From the NCBI GenBank assembly GCA_002943765.1, contig PQWQ01000002.1, forward strand, positions 3,472,001-3,536,000: 64,000 bases of DNA, in the 5' to 3' direction. Both the position numbers and the translations under genes were made by a program. Positions 23,270 through 36,941 of this stretch are shown here, in pieces. This stretch comes from Psoroptes ovis. Lineage: Eukaryota; Arthropoda; Arachnida; Sarcoptiformes; Psoroptidae. How positions within the stretch are numbered: position 1 is the stretch's first letter; each line of letters begins with the position of its first letter. The notes under the pieces are model-generated. The model was given only the letters and a program-made list of their open reading frames with translations. It had not been told where the DNA came from and made no database searches.

Positions 23270-26200
23270 TTTGACATTTGAATTTTAATTAGTTAATTAA
23301 TTAAAGTTGATTCACTTCACTGAAAAACTTAATAATTTTTTTTAATCTTTCAAATCAATTAAGAAAATGTTAATCTTGACTGAACGCAGATAGAAAAATG
23401 AACGGAATTCTGATTAAAAATGTCATTTGAGAAAAAAAACAACTGAATCCAAGTGAAATTTAGATGAAATGAATGAATTATTGTTATTGTTGTTATCAGT
23501 ACACACAACGAATGATAAACAATTGAATGAAAAAAAAATTAAATTCTTCAAATTCATTCATGCATTCACAAACAAACAAAATAAATGAAAAAACAATAAC
23601 AACAACTTGTTGGATGTAAACATTTTTTGATGATAATAATGAATGATATATAAATGTGATTTAACAATAATGAACTAATGCACCGAAAACAACAAAAACC
23701 AAATGTTTGATGCGTCTAAGCATATCAATTTGAAGAAAAAAATGACAATTTCTATGCATATGATGATTATGATAATTTTTTTATTTTGAATTTTATTTTT
23801 TATTTTTTGGTTCGATGCACACAAGTTTTTCTGATTGTTATTTCATTTAACTGTTGCCTGTATTTTATTCAATTTTTTTTTTGTTTCATTTGAATCAAAT
23901 GGCCAATTAACAATGTTTGAAGCTGTATTCATTGCATAGTTTTTCCTCGTATTCATTGATTCAAACTTCAAAAGAACTTTGTTTCATTTGTTTTTGTCAT
24001 GATTTTTCATTTGAAAAACTCGTGCCATTTTATCGATATTATTTTCATGAAACAAGAAATGAAAAAAAAAACGACAACAACAACAACAAAAGTAATGATT
24101 CACGATAAATTATTATCATTAAATTATAATCTCATTATTATAAACATGAAATAATTGAAAATTATGGTATTGAAATTACGGTACAAATACATTGTTGTTG
24201 CATGTTATCATGATCATAGGTTTAAAACACATTGATTTTTATGTTTGTTGAACAAACGAATAAATATTTGAACAAACACACACACACATTTCTCTGAGTT
24301 TAAAACAAAACAATGGAAAATTATTAACAATTCAATCTGTTAATAATAATCATCATCATTATAATTCTGTCGGTCGAGGTCATCATTGCTTGTGTTGTCG
24401 ATGTTGTTGTTTTTGGCAAAAGTGTCGTTAATTATTTGCCGCTGTTGTCGTTGCTGTTGACAAATTATCCAATCGTTTCAATTGTCATTGATGATTGAAA
24501 AAACAATAGTTATTATGTTTGATGATAATTATAATTATAAATCGATGTTGGATGCAATCACAAGCAGCAGGTTTGAAAAATTGGAAGAATAAAATTAAAA
24601 ACGCAACATGAAACCACAAATTGAATCTTGTTCATTTGAAAAATTCTTTCCAAATTTCAAATTAATCAACAAATTTCACTGCTGACTGATTGATTGGTTG
24701 AATTTTTTTTTCGAAATATTTCAATAATTCTTCAAATAAAACAATCAAAATTGATATTGATTTTGACCAAATCAAATGATTTGAATTCAAAAAATTTCAA
24801 AAATTAAAAGAGGAAGTTTGATTATGTTTTGAAATGAAATTTTTTTATTGAAAAAAATTTATTTCAATTTCATTTTTCTTCATTTGAACAAAAAACAAAA
24901 TTTGTTCATTTTCTATGTTTTCAAAGAGGATATATTTGATGCCAATATATGCAAAAAAAAAAATGAAATTGTTTTGTTGAAGAGTAGGAAAAAAATGTGG
25001 TTGTGGTCTATTGTTGTTGTTCGATGATGATGATGATAATTATAATAAAAATAATAATAATTTAAAATAAATGAAACACACATATTTTTTCATTGTTCAA
25101 TGATGATGGTGGTGGTCAGCCGTTACTGCTGCTGCTGTCGAAAACAACTACAATAACAACACACAGTTAATGATAATAAATATCGATTGATGATGATGAT
25201 GATTATAATGTATTTGAGCGAATGAATTGATCGAATGAAAAATTATTCATTTTGTATTGTATTTTTTTTTCATTTAATTTCGACCAATTTTCGATGCATT
25301 TGAATAATAACAATGGAAAATAGTTTCAATCATAGCGTTTTGTTGTTCAAAATATATATTCAATGATGATTATGATGATGATGATAATTTGAACTTCCGT
25401 ATGATTGGTTTTACGAAAAAAAGAAAAAGAAATTTTAAATATAAATGACGATGATTTAGAATGAATTGAATTGAAGTGGTTCAAAATTTCGTATTTTGTC
25501 AATTTATTGCGAATTGTTTTGTTTGATTTGAGCAAATGAAAAAAAAATGACAGAAAAATAACGGTCGCTGATGTTTACACAAAGATGCTCGATGTTCGTA
25601 AATATTCGAAAAAAATTTGATGAATGTTGTATGCTGCACAACAACACCAATGATTGACACTAAATTTTCATAATGCAAATAATTAATAGTTTGAAAACCT
25701 TAACAATAATTTTTTTCGTTGAGTTTCATTTGATTTGTTTGTTTTGGCGACAAGTTATCACTTGATAATTGAATTTTTTTATTTGTTTGAATTTGAATTT
25801 GACAATTGATTCAAATAAAAAAAAAAAAATATCACCCAAAGGAAATCAATTGAAAATTTTCAAATTCGATTAACAATTAAATGTCGTTGATAGATGATTT
25901 CCTGTAGATTGATTGATTCAATTTTCAATTTAAATTAAATCAAATAATCAGTCATGATGTCATAATAATACCTTTGAATTGATTGCTAAATTTTATGTCA
26001 TACACAATTAAACATGTATCGCTATGATGTTTTACTCGATTGTAATTAAGATGTCATCAAGATCATAACAAACAATGAACAAGCATAGATGATAACGTAG
26101 CATTATGTAATCAAAGCATTAATTTTCTTTTGTTAATTTATATTAAAATTAGTCATTATATTACATGTTGCTGTTGTTGTCAATCAAAGATGAACAAAAT

Positions 26201-27356
26201 GTGAACAATAAATCGCTTATCAATCAATCAATCACAATCACTATTTCACGAATCATCATCATAAGTCACGTTGTAATTCACGTTAAATTATCATTATTCA
26301 TGACATGTGTGTTCATAGAATTGAACGTGTATATGAATGAATCAATGATGATATCATCTAAAAAAATGAAAAAATGAAGAAAAAATTACAAAATTTTCTG
26401 ATATTTATTCATATGGACACATTTGTTGAATGATGTTTGGTATGTGTGTGTGAGTATGCAAATGTATCTATCAAACGTGTTCATATTTATGGTATATTTT
26501 CATTGTTGTTTGTTTGCTGTTTCAAATACTAAGTTTCAAGTCATCAAGTTACCTTGAAGAATGAATGTAAATTTTCTTTTTGACCCGAATTATCACATCA
26601 GTTGAAGAAAAATTATAATAAATGAAAAAATTGATCTGAAAGAAAAAGAGAGAAAATCTGTTGCAATCTGCCAAATGTTTTGTTTAGTGATTTCGTATGC
26701 AAAATATCATAGATGATTGATTGATTGATCCGGTTCTATATGATTTTTATAGTTTGGTTGCATGATATTTTTATGAATTCATTTTTTATCACAATGTAAA
26801 AAAATCACTTGTCAAAATAATGACACAAATTTTTTCTGATTCAAAAATTATAATAAAGAAATAATGATTGAAAGAATTCAATTATGATTGAGTGTAAAAA
26901 CCATTGGTTACCTTGATCAAGAATGGTGGATTTTTTTGAGGGGAAAAACTGACAATTTGATTATTATTGTCAAAATTTATAGAACTTGTAATCAATCAAT
27001 CAATTTATTCAATCATTGATTTGACAATTGATTTTTGATTAATTCATAGGAAAATTGATTGGAGAAAATTTCTTGAATCAATAAGAATTGGTATTATTGA
27101 ATTTTCATTCAATTTCATTCATATTTCTCTTAATATTCTTGTCTTCATTGAGAGTCATAGATGTGTTTTCCACATTACTTTTTCACCGATGCATCTCACC
27201 ATTGATTTGAAATTTTCTTTCACTCATCAAACATGATCGTTTAATTTTCTCAATGAAGAAAAAAAATTAATTTTAAAATTGCAAATTGAGTAAATTGAGA
27301 AAAATTGAAAACTGAAAATTGAAATTAAAGAAAATATTCCTTGAATTTTCATTTGT

Positions 27357-27409
27357 TTTCTTTCATTTTAAATTTTGAATTTCAAATTCAAATTTTAAAA
27401 TGAAAGAAA
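27357..27409. repeat. Near-perfect 53-base palindrome
   Basis: Two 26-base arms pair around a single central C (27383) with one T:T mismatch (27373/27393). It would form a cruciform or hairpin with a one-base loop, which is too tight for a microRNA precursor. Confidence 0.65.
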
Positions 27410-30235
27410 TACAATTCAAATCAAGGTGACTTAACTTTGACTAACACTTTGATAATAATATTATTTTCTTTTTTTTTCAAAAATATAAAAATTCATATTT
27501 TTACTCAAAACTGAAGCCGTTTTATTCTTCCGAAAATTTCAAGCGAATTCATTGTTTTCAAGAATGGCAATACAATTTGATTATTATTACGAATATAGAT
27601 TAGACAATACTACGCTGCTGTTGTGTCATCTTCATCCTTCAATATTCATTTCAATATTCTTCATTATTTTATTATCATAAGTCTTGAGAAAAGTCTCATT
27701 CAAACTGCAAAATCAATCGTTTGAGTTGAAAAAAATGATTCATTACTTGTCATTGAAAAAATTCGCGAGAATATTGCGGAAAAAATAAAATAAAATTCAC
27801 ATGGAAAAACACATCAATCATTGACAACCATCATTCCAGCGATTCCAATATGGGAATCTGGAAAAGGTCATTCGAAATTATTAATTTTGATTTATTTTTA
27901 TTTTTTTGCTTCCATTTTTGCTATGACATTCAAGATATTCATCCAAAAGCTACAAAAAGTAAATGATAATAATTATGATTAATTGATTCATCCATTCATT
28001 AATTAATCGCATATATATTGAATGAATTTCAATGCAAAAAAAATAATGAAAATTAATTTAAATTCAACACAAAAAACTGAGCAAACTACATTATTTTTAA
28101 GCCTTTACCATAAATAGATCATCGATGTCAAATTGAAATCAGACTATGAAATTTTTTTCAATTTTAATTTTGAATTAATTCCAGTTAATTTTTAATGTTC
28201 AATCATATTTTGATGGTCAAAATTGATATGATTTGAATTCGAAATTTAATATGAAAATTTTGAATTCAAATTAATTAATTCAAAAAATGTAAAACATAAA
28301 ATCTAGACTGTTGACATCGATACAGATCGATGAAATTTAATGGAAAAAAGTAAGGAACAAAATGGCAAATGAATTTCGATCAGATGATAAAATTCAGATG
28401 AACGGCAAACGTTCGCCGAGTGTCAATTAAATTCAGATAAAATCAAATAGGATCAAATTGTATTCACATGAATTTTGACGCATTTGAATACAACTCGTTA
28501 GGCACTGATTTAGCGACAAAATAACGCCACATTTTAACAATATGAATTTGAATTTTTGTGTGTTGGCTTTTGGTGATGATTTGTGAATATTTGGACTTTA
28601 AATGGGAATTAATTCATAATTATTCACTTGAAAGTATGGTATTTTAATAAGGTAATTTTTCTTAACGATGATGATTACGCAAACCTAGCGCGTGTAGGTT
28701 TCATTTATTTTGTTTATTTCGTAGCCAAATAATGATCGCTATAATTTTTGTGTGAATGTGTCATATGAATTTTTTGGGAAATTTTTTTTTTTGCTTAAAC
28801 ATATGATTATCAATTATATTAATTTACATGAATATAATCAAATACAAATTATATTCAAAATCATTTTAAAAAATATTTCAAAATCGCACATTTACCTGTA
28901 TTTTGTAAATTACTTTCTGTAAAACAAAACAAACAAATAATAATTAAGATAAAACAGATTAATACAATTTTAATTGTTGATAATTATTTGAATTCGTTTC
29001 TTGATAATAGGTAGTTTGAAAGAAAACAGAAACAATTCAACAAAACAATTTGAAATAAGATATCAATTTTGACAGTTGATTTGATGTCAAATATTTTGGT
29101 GTTAATAATTCATGATTTTGATCAAATGTCACAAACACACGTGCACACTCACAAATCAAAAGGTGTCGAAGTGATTCAGCTAATGATATCAATTGATTAT
29201 CATTTGATTTTCAAAAATTTTAATATTTCATCACATAAAGATCAAATGTTTTCTACAGAAAAAATTCACAAATTAAAAAATTTAAATTTTCTCCCCGTAA
29301 AATCAACAGAAAAATAGGAGATTCAACTTGTTTACCTTGCGCTTCGATGTGTTTGTGTTTGTGTGGTACGCAAGCTGCTCGGCAATATTGTTTATTTCTG
29401 TTATGTTCATTGTTCCACAATTTTGTTTACTGAAAAACTAATGTTGTGTATGTTTAGACGATTATGTTCTCTCCACATTCATTCATTCAATATTTATTCT
29501 CATCTAACTTGAAGCAAAGTTAAATTGAAATATTTTTAAATTTGAATACCTTGTTTTTCGTTTGAAGCATTCGGAGATTTTCTCTTATTTTTTCGTATCA
29601 TGACAGACATTTTAAGAAGTGAAAAAATTTTGGAGAAAATCCATTCATTTTACAGGTTATTTCCATTTATTTCTAATTCATTCATTCAATTTTCTTCTTT
29701 TATTTATTTAATTATTAAAACTGGATCTTTAAGATCCAAGCTATGCTATGATTTACTATTTCAAGTCTTCTGCTATACAGGCTTGTATTATGTATCTATG
29801 TATGCATCTATTTATTTATTTATCCATTTACTTACTACTTATTTAAGAGCTAAAAGCTGTTATTAGGTTGTTGCATTATTATTTCACGTTATTTAGTATT
29901 TAGTGATGAATTTTATTTTATTTCATTTTTTCGGTTAGTATTCATTTTTTTGCACTATTCGTGACATGACAATCTTTTCATTTGAGCTTTTTATTTTTAG
30001 GATAGCGCTGAAACCAGTGGAACATTGAAAAAAATTAAAGCAAAAAACTAGCCTCAAAACAACCTACTACCACTATCACCAATCATAAAAATGAGATGAT
30101 AATAACGGTCAGTTGATGACCGTTGAATCGATGTTTGTAATTAAATGTTAATGATGATGATGATGATAGCTTTTTAATCATATTCAAACACTCACATATT
30201 CAATTGATAAATTCATGGCAGTACTAAAAGGTTGC

Positions 30236-30269
30236 TGAAGAGAGGGGAGAGGGGCGAGGAGAGAAAAAA
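30236..30269 (+). repeat. Polypurine (GA-rich) tract
   Basis: 34 bases made only of A and G apart from one C (30255), rich in GAG and GGGG blocks. It stands out against the surrounding AT-rich sequence and resembles GAGA-type or triplex-forming tracts. Confidence 0.5.
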
Positions 30270-33200
30270 TTAAATTTTAAATTGAAAATCTTTAAATTAA
30301 AATTTTTGATTAATTAAAAGTTCTCATCTTCTCTGCTTGATTCATTATTAAATTGAATTTGTATGGTTGAAGCTGTAATCGATGGCCATTTTTTAAGTTT
30401 GAAAGAAGAAATCAATTTTCTAATTTTAAAACTTGTAATTAGAATTGATTTATTTAAAGAAAAATGTACTTCAAGTTTTGCCATTTCATATATTTCTACA
30501 AATGACTATTTAATCTTGCTTTTAATCTTAGAAGTAAACTGAAATGAATTTTTTCATGAAAAGTTTTAAATATTTCTATTTTCATGTTTTCATATTTCTT
30601 ATTCATTAATTTTCCTTAAATATCCACATATTAAGATCACAAAGATTCAGGTTGATGAAGATGAAATGAAAAGAAGGTTATGTCAAATCAGCAAAAGTAA
30701 ATAATTGTGACATCAAATCTTGAATTTTAAATTTAAATTTCAAATTTTTAAAAAATTTTAAAAATTCAAAGAAACCAAAAACGACCAGTAATTTTTTTTT
30801 GTTCAATATTTTCAAAATTTTAAAAAATCATCTCCATATTATCATTGTTATTATTCGGCAATTATTAGACATTTAATAGACATTTTTATGGTTGTTATAG
30901 ACTAGATGATAATAATAATTTTTGTAGCATTTTGTCAAAAGGTAAAAAACGGTAATTTGTAAAAGGTTGTAATCAATTTCAATTATTCATATGGTAAATG
31001 TTCATCTATTCATTTCTTTTTCTTTTTCCAAGAAAATTGTTTGAATAAATTTTTTGGATAAATAATTTGAGTTGTTCATTATTATTCAAACGACTATATT
31101 ATCCAGTAAACAGTACTCTATGTTATCATGCATTATTATCCTCACCACTCCAAGTAATCAAACATTTGACATTAATCTAAAATGATCATGATTATTAAGT
31201 ATACAAATGAATAAAGGGAAAAGAAAAATGGTTGCAAAACAATCATTGACCATTAATTTTTTTTTTGATCGATACATTTTGTAAGATTGAGATATGATTT
31301 TATTCATCTCATTTCAAACAATGTTTCTCTTATCACGGGCAATATTTTTCTGCTTTAATACGTGAATAGATGAATTCTAAGATCGTTAACATGCATACAT
31401 TTCATTGATCTATTATTTGTTTGTTTTTGTTTACATTTTTCATCTCAACACACACACACACTAAATCATTGATTGGATACGGTAAAGAACTTGAAACATG
31501 ATTTTGTTCGAATGAAAAAATAATGATAATACAATGTTTCACAACATTATCATCAACGATCACACATCGAAACAAATGTGCATCAATCGACTAAAGTCAA
31601 TGAATATTTTTAGATTTTTTTTTCATTCACCTTATCATTTTTGATTTAAGGATTTATTTTGATGATTGAGATAATAATTAACTTTAAATGGACATGAAAA
31701 ACACAAACAAACACACACACATTTTCATCTCACGAAATTGATAAATTTTTTTTTGTTTTCAAAAATGCAAAAATGTTTATAAATAAATAAATTCAAAATA
31801 TTCGTGACAATTTCAATCAATTAAATTTTTATTTTTTACTTTACTTGTTTGTTTGTTGCATGCAACAGGTTTTTACTTTTAGTTTGTTTTGGTAAATCTA
31901 AAAATTTTGGGTCATCGTTATCATTGATTCACAAACACTGGTTTGTTCTTGAGACAGTCAAGAAGAAAATTTTAAAATCTGAAATTTGAAACCAAAAAAA
32001 AATTATTTAAAACATAATTTCTCGGAGATAATTACTCAAAGATAATGAAATGATCAATTTAAAAATTTCAATTTTTCATTAAAATCTTCATAATCACAAA
32101 TTTACAATCATTCAAAAAGCATCTAATGAATTGCATTCTAATGTCATTTTATGCTTTTCATATATTCAAAAATTTAGTTTAAATCAAAGTTCTTGATTTG
32201 TATAATTTAAGAAAATTTTTCCCTGTACTTAAATGATGATTCAAACTTATACAAATGTGTGAAAGATGCACACGAAATATACAAATAAACATCAACGAAT
32301 ACAAAGCTTATGATTCACATTGCATTCAGTGCATTAAATTCATTTAATTGTGTAATTTTTTGATAAGAAATTTTTGTAAGAAAAACAAATGTGGAGAATG
32401 CATCATTTAAATGTGGAAAAACACATAATGAGTCAAAAAGTAAAAACAGAAAATCTTTAAAATGAATGAATCACAGTAAATGATGAGCATCTCAAAAATT
32501 TCGTCATAGAAATGGAAATGGAAAAATTCGTAAGCTTCGCTTTATTTTAAGCGGAAAAATTTTGAATTTTTCTAGTTTCAGTTATTTATCAATCATTTAT
32601 TACTAGGAATATGCAAAATAATAATGAAAAAAAGATGTTTTCATGAATTGATTTTCATGAAAAATGTGAAATTTCACTCCATATTTTTAGTACTCAAACG
32701 ATCATTTTATCGAGCAATCTTTGGAAAGTAAAATGAAAATTTGAAAAATGTAAAAAATAAACAAACGATTCCATGTATAAAATGCAAAATTTCACACTTG
32801 ACATCGATCAAAGTAATTGTTCAATGAATGCAAAAATAATCGAGAAAAAAAAATCTTTTGTCATCATTCACAGTGATTCATTGAAAGTTTTGGTGAACAT
32901 GTGTTTTGTCTTTGAGCTTTACGAGGTTGTTGAAATGTCAACAACCCGATAGATGAAGAGCTTGAAATGATTTTAGAATTTAAAAATCTAAAATTTGATT
33001 GGAAATTCAATTGAAGATCATTCATCCGTTAACAAGAAAAAGATTCACTTGTTTAATTGATTTTTATTTTTATTTTTTTTTTTTTGACACATTTCGATGA
33101 TCTTCGGTGATCAATGAATTTGATGAACGATAGATTGATCACAAACGATAATTGAAAACGATAATGACGATATGAAGAAAAAACACTTTCTCAGATCACA

Positions 33201-35816
33201 ATTGGTTTGCCAATACAAGATATATTAGTTTCATCAAAAAGGTGCCATCATTTTTGGCATTCGACAATGCAAAAATTTACATTAAAGCCATGTTGAATTG
33301 CCTGTGACATGGCGCTGATGTTGTACAATGATAAAGTTTGAAAGTTGAAGAAAATTTCATGTCTCACGAATTCGTTTTTCATTCAGAATGTAAACAAGAA
33401 TTTTTTTCCAAAGCATTTCGTATACTCATTTCATGATTAATGAAATTAGAAATTGAGAGAAATGAGAAAAATAATCGTTTTGAAAGTTTGAAAATATTTG
33501 AACAAAAAAATATTTTTGAATGATTTGATTTTCACATTCTAATTTGAGAAACAACATTGAAAATTTTCACTTTTTTCGATTCGAATAATGTTTCACATCA
33601 CATCTTTAACACAAATTGAACGAATTAAAATAATGCATTCAAAAAACGTTTGAGTTGCATTTTGTGCTCAATCAATTTGTTTGATAATGGTGATAATACT
33701 AATAATAATCATGATGATGATGATTAATCAATCGATTGAGCACGTTTTTTATTCGTTTTTTCTTTCAAAGAACAAAAAAAAAACACAATGACATTCCATA
33801 GTGCTAAATGATTGAATGAATGAATGAATGAGAAAGTAAATTTTTCACTCGAAGTTATTATAATTCATTCGTAAAATCATTTCAAATTACACATTTATTA
33901 TAAAATTTTCGGTTATTTTTGTATGAAATGAATTTTTTTTTCAAAATAAAAATTAGGTCAATGCAAACGATGCCATTTGATCGTGATTGAATGCTTCTAA
34001 TGCGACCAATATATCACCAAATTAGAAGAAAATATAAAGAAACATGAATAAACATAAATAATGTGCGCACAAAAGATAATGAACTTGTTATTGATTGAGA
34101 TTTTGATTAGTCAAAGTTTAAAAATGAAAAAAAAATCAAAATCATACTTTACCACTTATCTTGAGTTTAGTATTCCAAAAATATCTTGTAATTATTTCAG
34201 AATGGGGATAACAATTTTGTTATCTTGATTTGTTTTTTTTTTTTTTTGAAATGAAAATTTTCATATCATCAACCTAAAAATCTTATCAAAAGAGTTTTTC
34301 ACGAATTTTTTTTCCATTTGAAGAAATTGAAAATTTGATTTTCAAAATTTAAATTAGGCTCAAGATGATGATGATGATGGTTATCACAATCACGTTATGT
34401 ATTAAAATTGTTGAAAGTATTAACACTTTCGAATATTTTCAAAGTGGCAAAAAAAAAAACGATTTCAATCCTAAGCACTTTGAAAAGTTGGTCATTTTTT
34501 CCTTTTTCAATGATGATAATTAATAAAATTAATGGTGGAAGAAATCGATGAAGATTAATGATGATGATTGAATTTTTCCATTTTTTGAATTTGATTGATC
34601 ACATTTGATGAGCAAACGATTAAAGAGAAAAAAAAATAATGAATACCCAATTTGTTTGATTGCTTCTGTTGCTGTTGTTGTTTGAGATTGATAGCTTCTT
34701 GTTTCAATCTTAAAACAATGAAAATAAATGAATTATTGTGAAATCAATATAAGAAAATAATAATCGATATATAAATTGACTTGCGGTTAAATTTTGTTGT
34801 TTCTTTGTAAAAACAAAATCATCAGACACATATCATTCATCTTAAATTTTTTTTCTGTTTAAAATAATATAAATTTCTATTGAAATAGGAAGAAAACAAT
34901 AAAAAATGTAATTTGAAAAAAAAAATCTCATAAACATTTATATAATGATAATAATTCAAATACTATGAGAAAATTTCAGACGAAAATAAAATTTTTCAAA
35001 GATTCAAAAGAAAGATGTTATTTGTATATTACATTAATATGTTATTATTATGCGTTGGATGTTGAGATATTAATAAAAAAACAAGGCAAATTTTTTTGTT
35101 ATTGTTTTTTTTTTGACTTAAGATTTTATTCATGAATAGTGAGAAATATTATTTTTATACATACATTTTGAATTCAAAACATATAATTTTAGAATTTTTT
35201 TTCAAATTATTAAAAAGTATACTACACCTTTCTTTTCATAAGCAACGATGATAGCATTAAAAAAGATTGTATAATCATTTCTATTATTCGTTGTTGTAAG
35301 CATTATTGAAGAATTTAGAACAACAAACTTAGAAAAACATATGAATGATAATGAAGATGAAAGAAAATTTTTTGAATTTTTTTCAAAAATGTGTTTAAGT
35401 ATGTAGTTGAGACTTGATTATATGAATTAATATATACAGTCTTCAACCATTTTTACGGGTAAATACGAATATTTTATTTTTTTAAAAAATTGTTTCCGGT
35501 TTCACATCGGATAAATATTGAAAAAAATGCAAACAGCAGTTTAAATTGTGATTGATTAATATTTCATAAGCTTTTGCGGATGATGGCAAATTGATATTTA
35601 CATATAAAATTTATCAAGATAGTTTAAATTAAATCTTTTTTATTGTATAAGTCATTTCTATATGAATTCGATTCATAATTTTGTAAGTTCAGCATAGGTA
35701 TGTGCCAATCGTAAATTCGGTATTTCATTTAATGAATTTCAAAATTATTTCCAAGTTAACGAAACGAAATATGCCGTTTCCGGGTTTTTTAAAATCATTT
35801 TTTTCCAATGGCATTG

Positions 35817-36647
35817 CTATTCATTATTAGCATTATCATCACCTGTTACCGATGCAGTTTGATAATGATGACGATGTTGATCAGATGAGATCGGATATTT
35901 ATCTTTTAATAATTGTAACTCGAAATTTTCAAAATCTTTGAGATATGAAGGAAATTTTTCATCAATATCATTTTGATCTTTATCTTTATCATAGATGCAT
36001 TTTAATTGCTTAGTTTTTAATGTTTGTAATTGGCACAAAATTTTCTCAAATTTTTCACATTCATTTTCCATTATATAATCCCAACAATAGAAAGATAATA
36101 TTTGCAAACAATATTGACAATAATAGATAGACTTTTCAGTTTGATTAATCGATTGATATGCATTAGCCAATCTCAATGCATATTTTAATAAACGAAAGTT
36201 ATTTGCTGAAATTAAATTTTTCATTTGTTCAAAATGATGTTCCATAATTTCCAAATGATGATCATGATTAGTATTATCATTATCATTATTTTCGAATCTT
36301 TCATATAATGTCTCAAAATCTTGTTCTTTAATTGAAATTGACTGAATCACAAAAGATAAATCCGGTATTTTTTTGCCGCATGTAATACATGAAAAACTTT
36401 TATCATCGATTGATAATGAATCATAATCATCATTAATCATATTACTATTGAAAAGAAAACCAATGTTACAATAATAACATCGTAATGTTAAAGAATTTAA
36501 CAATAATTCTGTAATACAATAAATTTTTGGCTCATTATCGATTATAGTATTGCTGTCATTATCTGGATTCGTTTTGATTTCATCATGATTATTATCAGTG
36601 ATAGATTGATTTTGATTTGAATGGTGTTTTTTACAACTCAACATCAT
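35817..36647 (-). CDS. Uncharacterised protein resembling the C-terminal part of SMYD proteins
   Basis: Intronless, 276 residues, not firmly recognised. An Asn/Asp-rich leader precedes LRCYYCNIGF and FSCITCGKKI, two CxxC pairs about 30 residues apart that could bind one zinc. From about residue 150 a predicted helical region (LLKYALRLANAYQ, EKSIYYCQYCLQILSFY, EKFEKILCQLQTL) is spaced like the TPR-like tail of SMYD histone/lysine methyltransferases, where a Cys-rich post-SET segment also precedes the helices. No SET or MYND motif is present, so if related it has lost catalysis or is only a fragment. The acidic tail has no motif. It is head to head with MsrB across 274 bases. Confidence 0.5.
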   Translation of the reverse strand: MMLSCKKHHSNQNQSITDNNHDEIKTNPDNDSNTIIDNEPKIYCITELLLNSLTLRCYYCNIGFLFNSNMINDDYDSLSIDDKSFSCITCGKKIPDLSFVIQSISIKEQDFETLYERFENNDNDNTNHDHHLEIMEHHFEQMKNLISANNFRLLKYALRLANAYQSINQTEKSIYYCQYCLQILSFYCWDYIMENECEKFEKILCQLQTLKTKQLKCIYDKDKDQNDIDEKFPSYLKDFENFELQLLKDKYPISSDQHRHHYQTASVTGDDNANNE

Positions 36648-36921
36648 TTTTCTTTTACAATTTTTTTAAAATCACCAATTATTTAAAATAATTGCTCAAG
36701 TAATCTTTATTTTTTGATCTTTGATTTAATTTCGAATTTAAATCTACCTTTTTTTATGAGCCAAAAAATTCGAAAATCGAATTTTTTTGATTTTTTATCG
36801 TCAGTATCGCCATCTACGAGCAGAATTTTTCAAAAATATAAACAGCTGTTTTTTTAAATCAAAGAGAATTCTTTTTCTCTTAATTCAGCAGCAATAAATA
36901 TGAATGGCTTCGTAACCAAAA
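36648..36921. promoter_or_regulatory. Divergent promoter between the SMYD-like orphan and MsrB
   Basis: 274 bases between two start codons. It contains TCGCCATCT at 36807-36815, a motif with the GCCAT core of YY1/Pho-type sites that also occurs twice in the desert (17115, 19498). It also contains the start of a small upstream frame for MsrB. Confidence 0.4.
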
Positions 36922-36941
36922 ATGGGAAACTTGATATTTAA
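36900..36941 (+). promoter_or_regulatory. Upstream ORF overlapping the MsrB start
   Basis: ATG at 36900 opens a 13-codon frame ending in TAA at 36939-36941. It runs across the MsrB initiator (36922) in another frame, so ribosomes using it would miss the main start unless scanning is leaky. Whether it is in the mRNA depends on the unknown transcription start. Confidence 0.4.

Larger units (their letters stand above)
23270..35816. other. Gene desert, right part (upstream of FAM43)
   Basis: 12.5 kb without a supportable gene. Open frames (for example 26165-26377, 29069-29317, 29600-29866) are short, low-complexity and unlike any domain. I see many AT-rich hairpins, CA repeats near 24285, 31447 and 31710, GAT/ATG microsatellites, a near-perfect 53-base palindrome (27357-27409) and a polypurine tract (30236-30269). 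The first 2-3 kb is the likely promoter region of FAM43; the rest could be distal control DNA or an unrecognised non-coding transcript. Confidence 0.5.

Noticed and set aside
29600..29866. 88-codon hydrophobic open frame
   Set aside because: Ile/Leu/Tyr-rich translation of AT-rich DNA without any family pattern or supporting splice sites.
24285..31720. CA and GAT microsatellites
   Set aside because: Short, common simple repeats in arthropod DNA; mentioned in the desert entry but not thought noteworthy alone.
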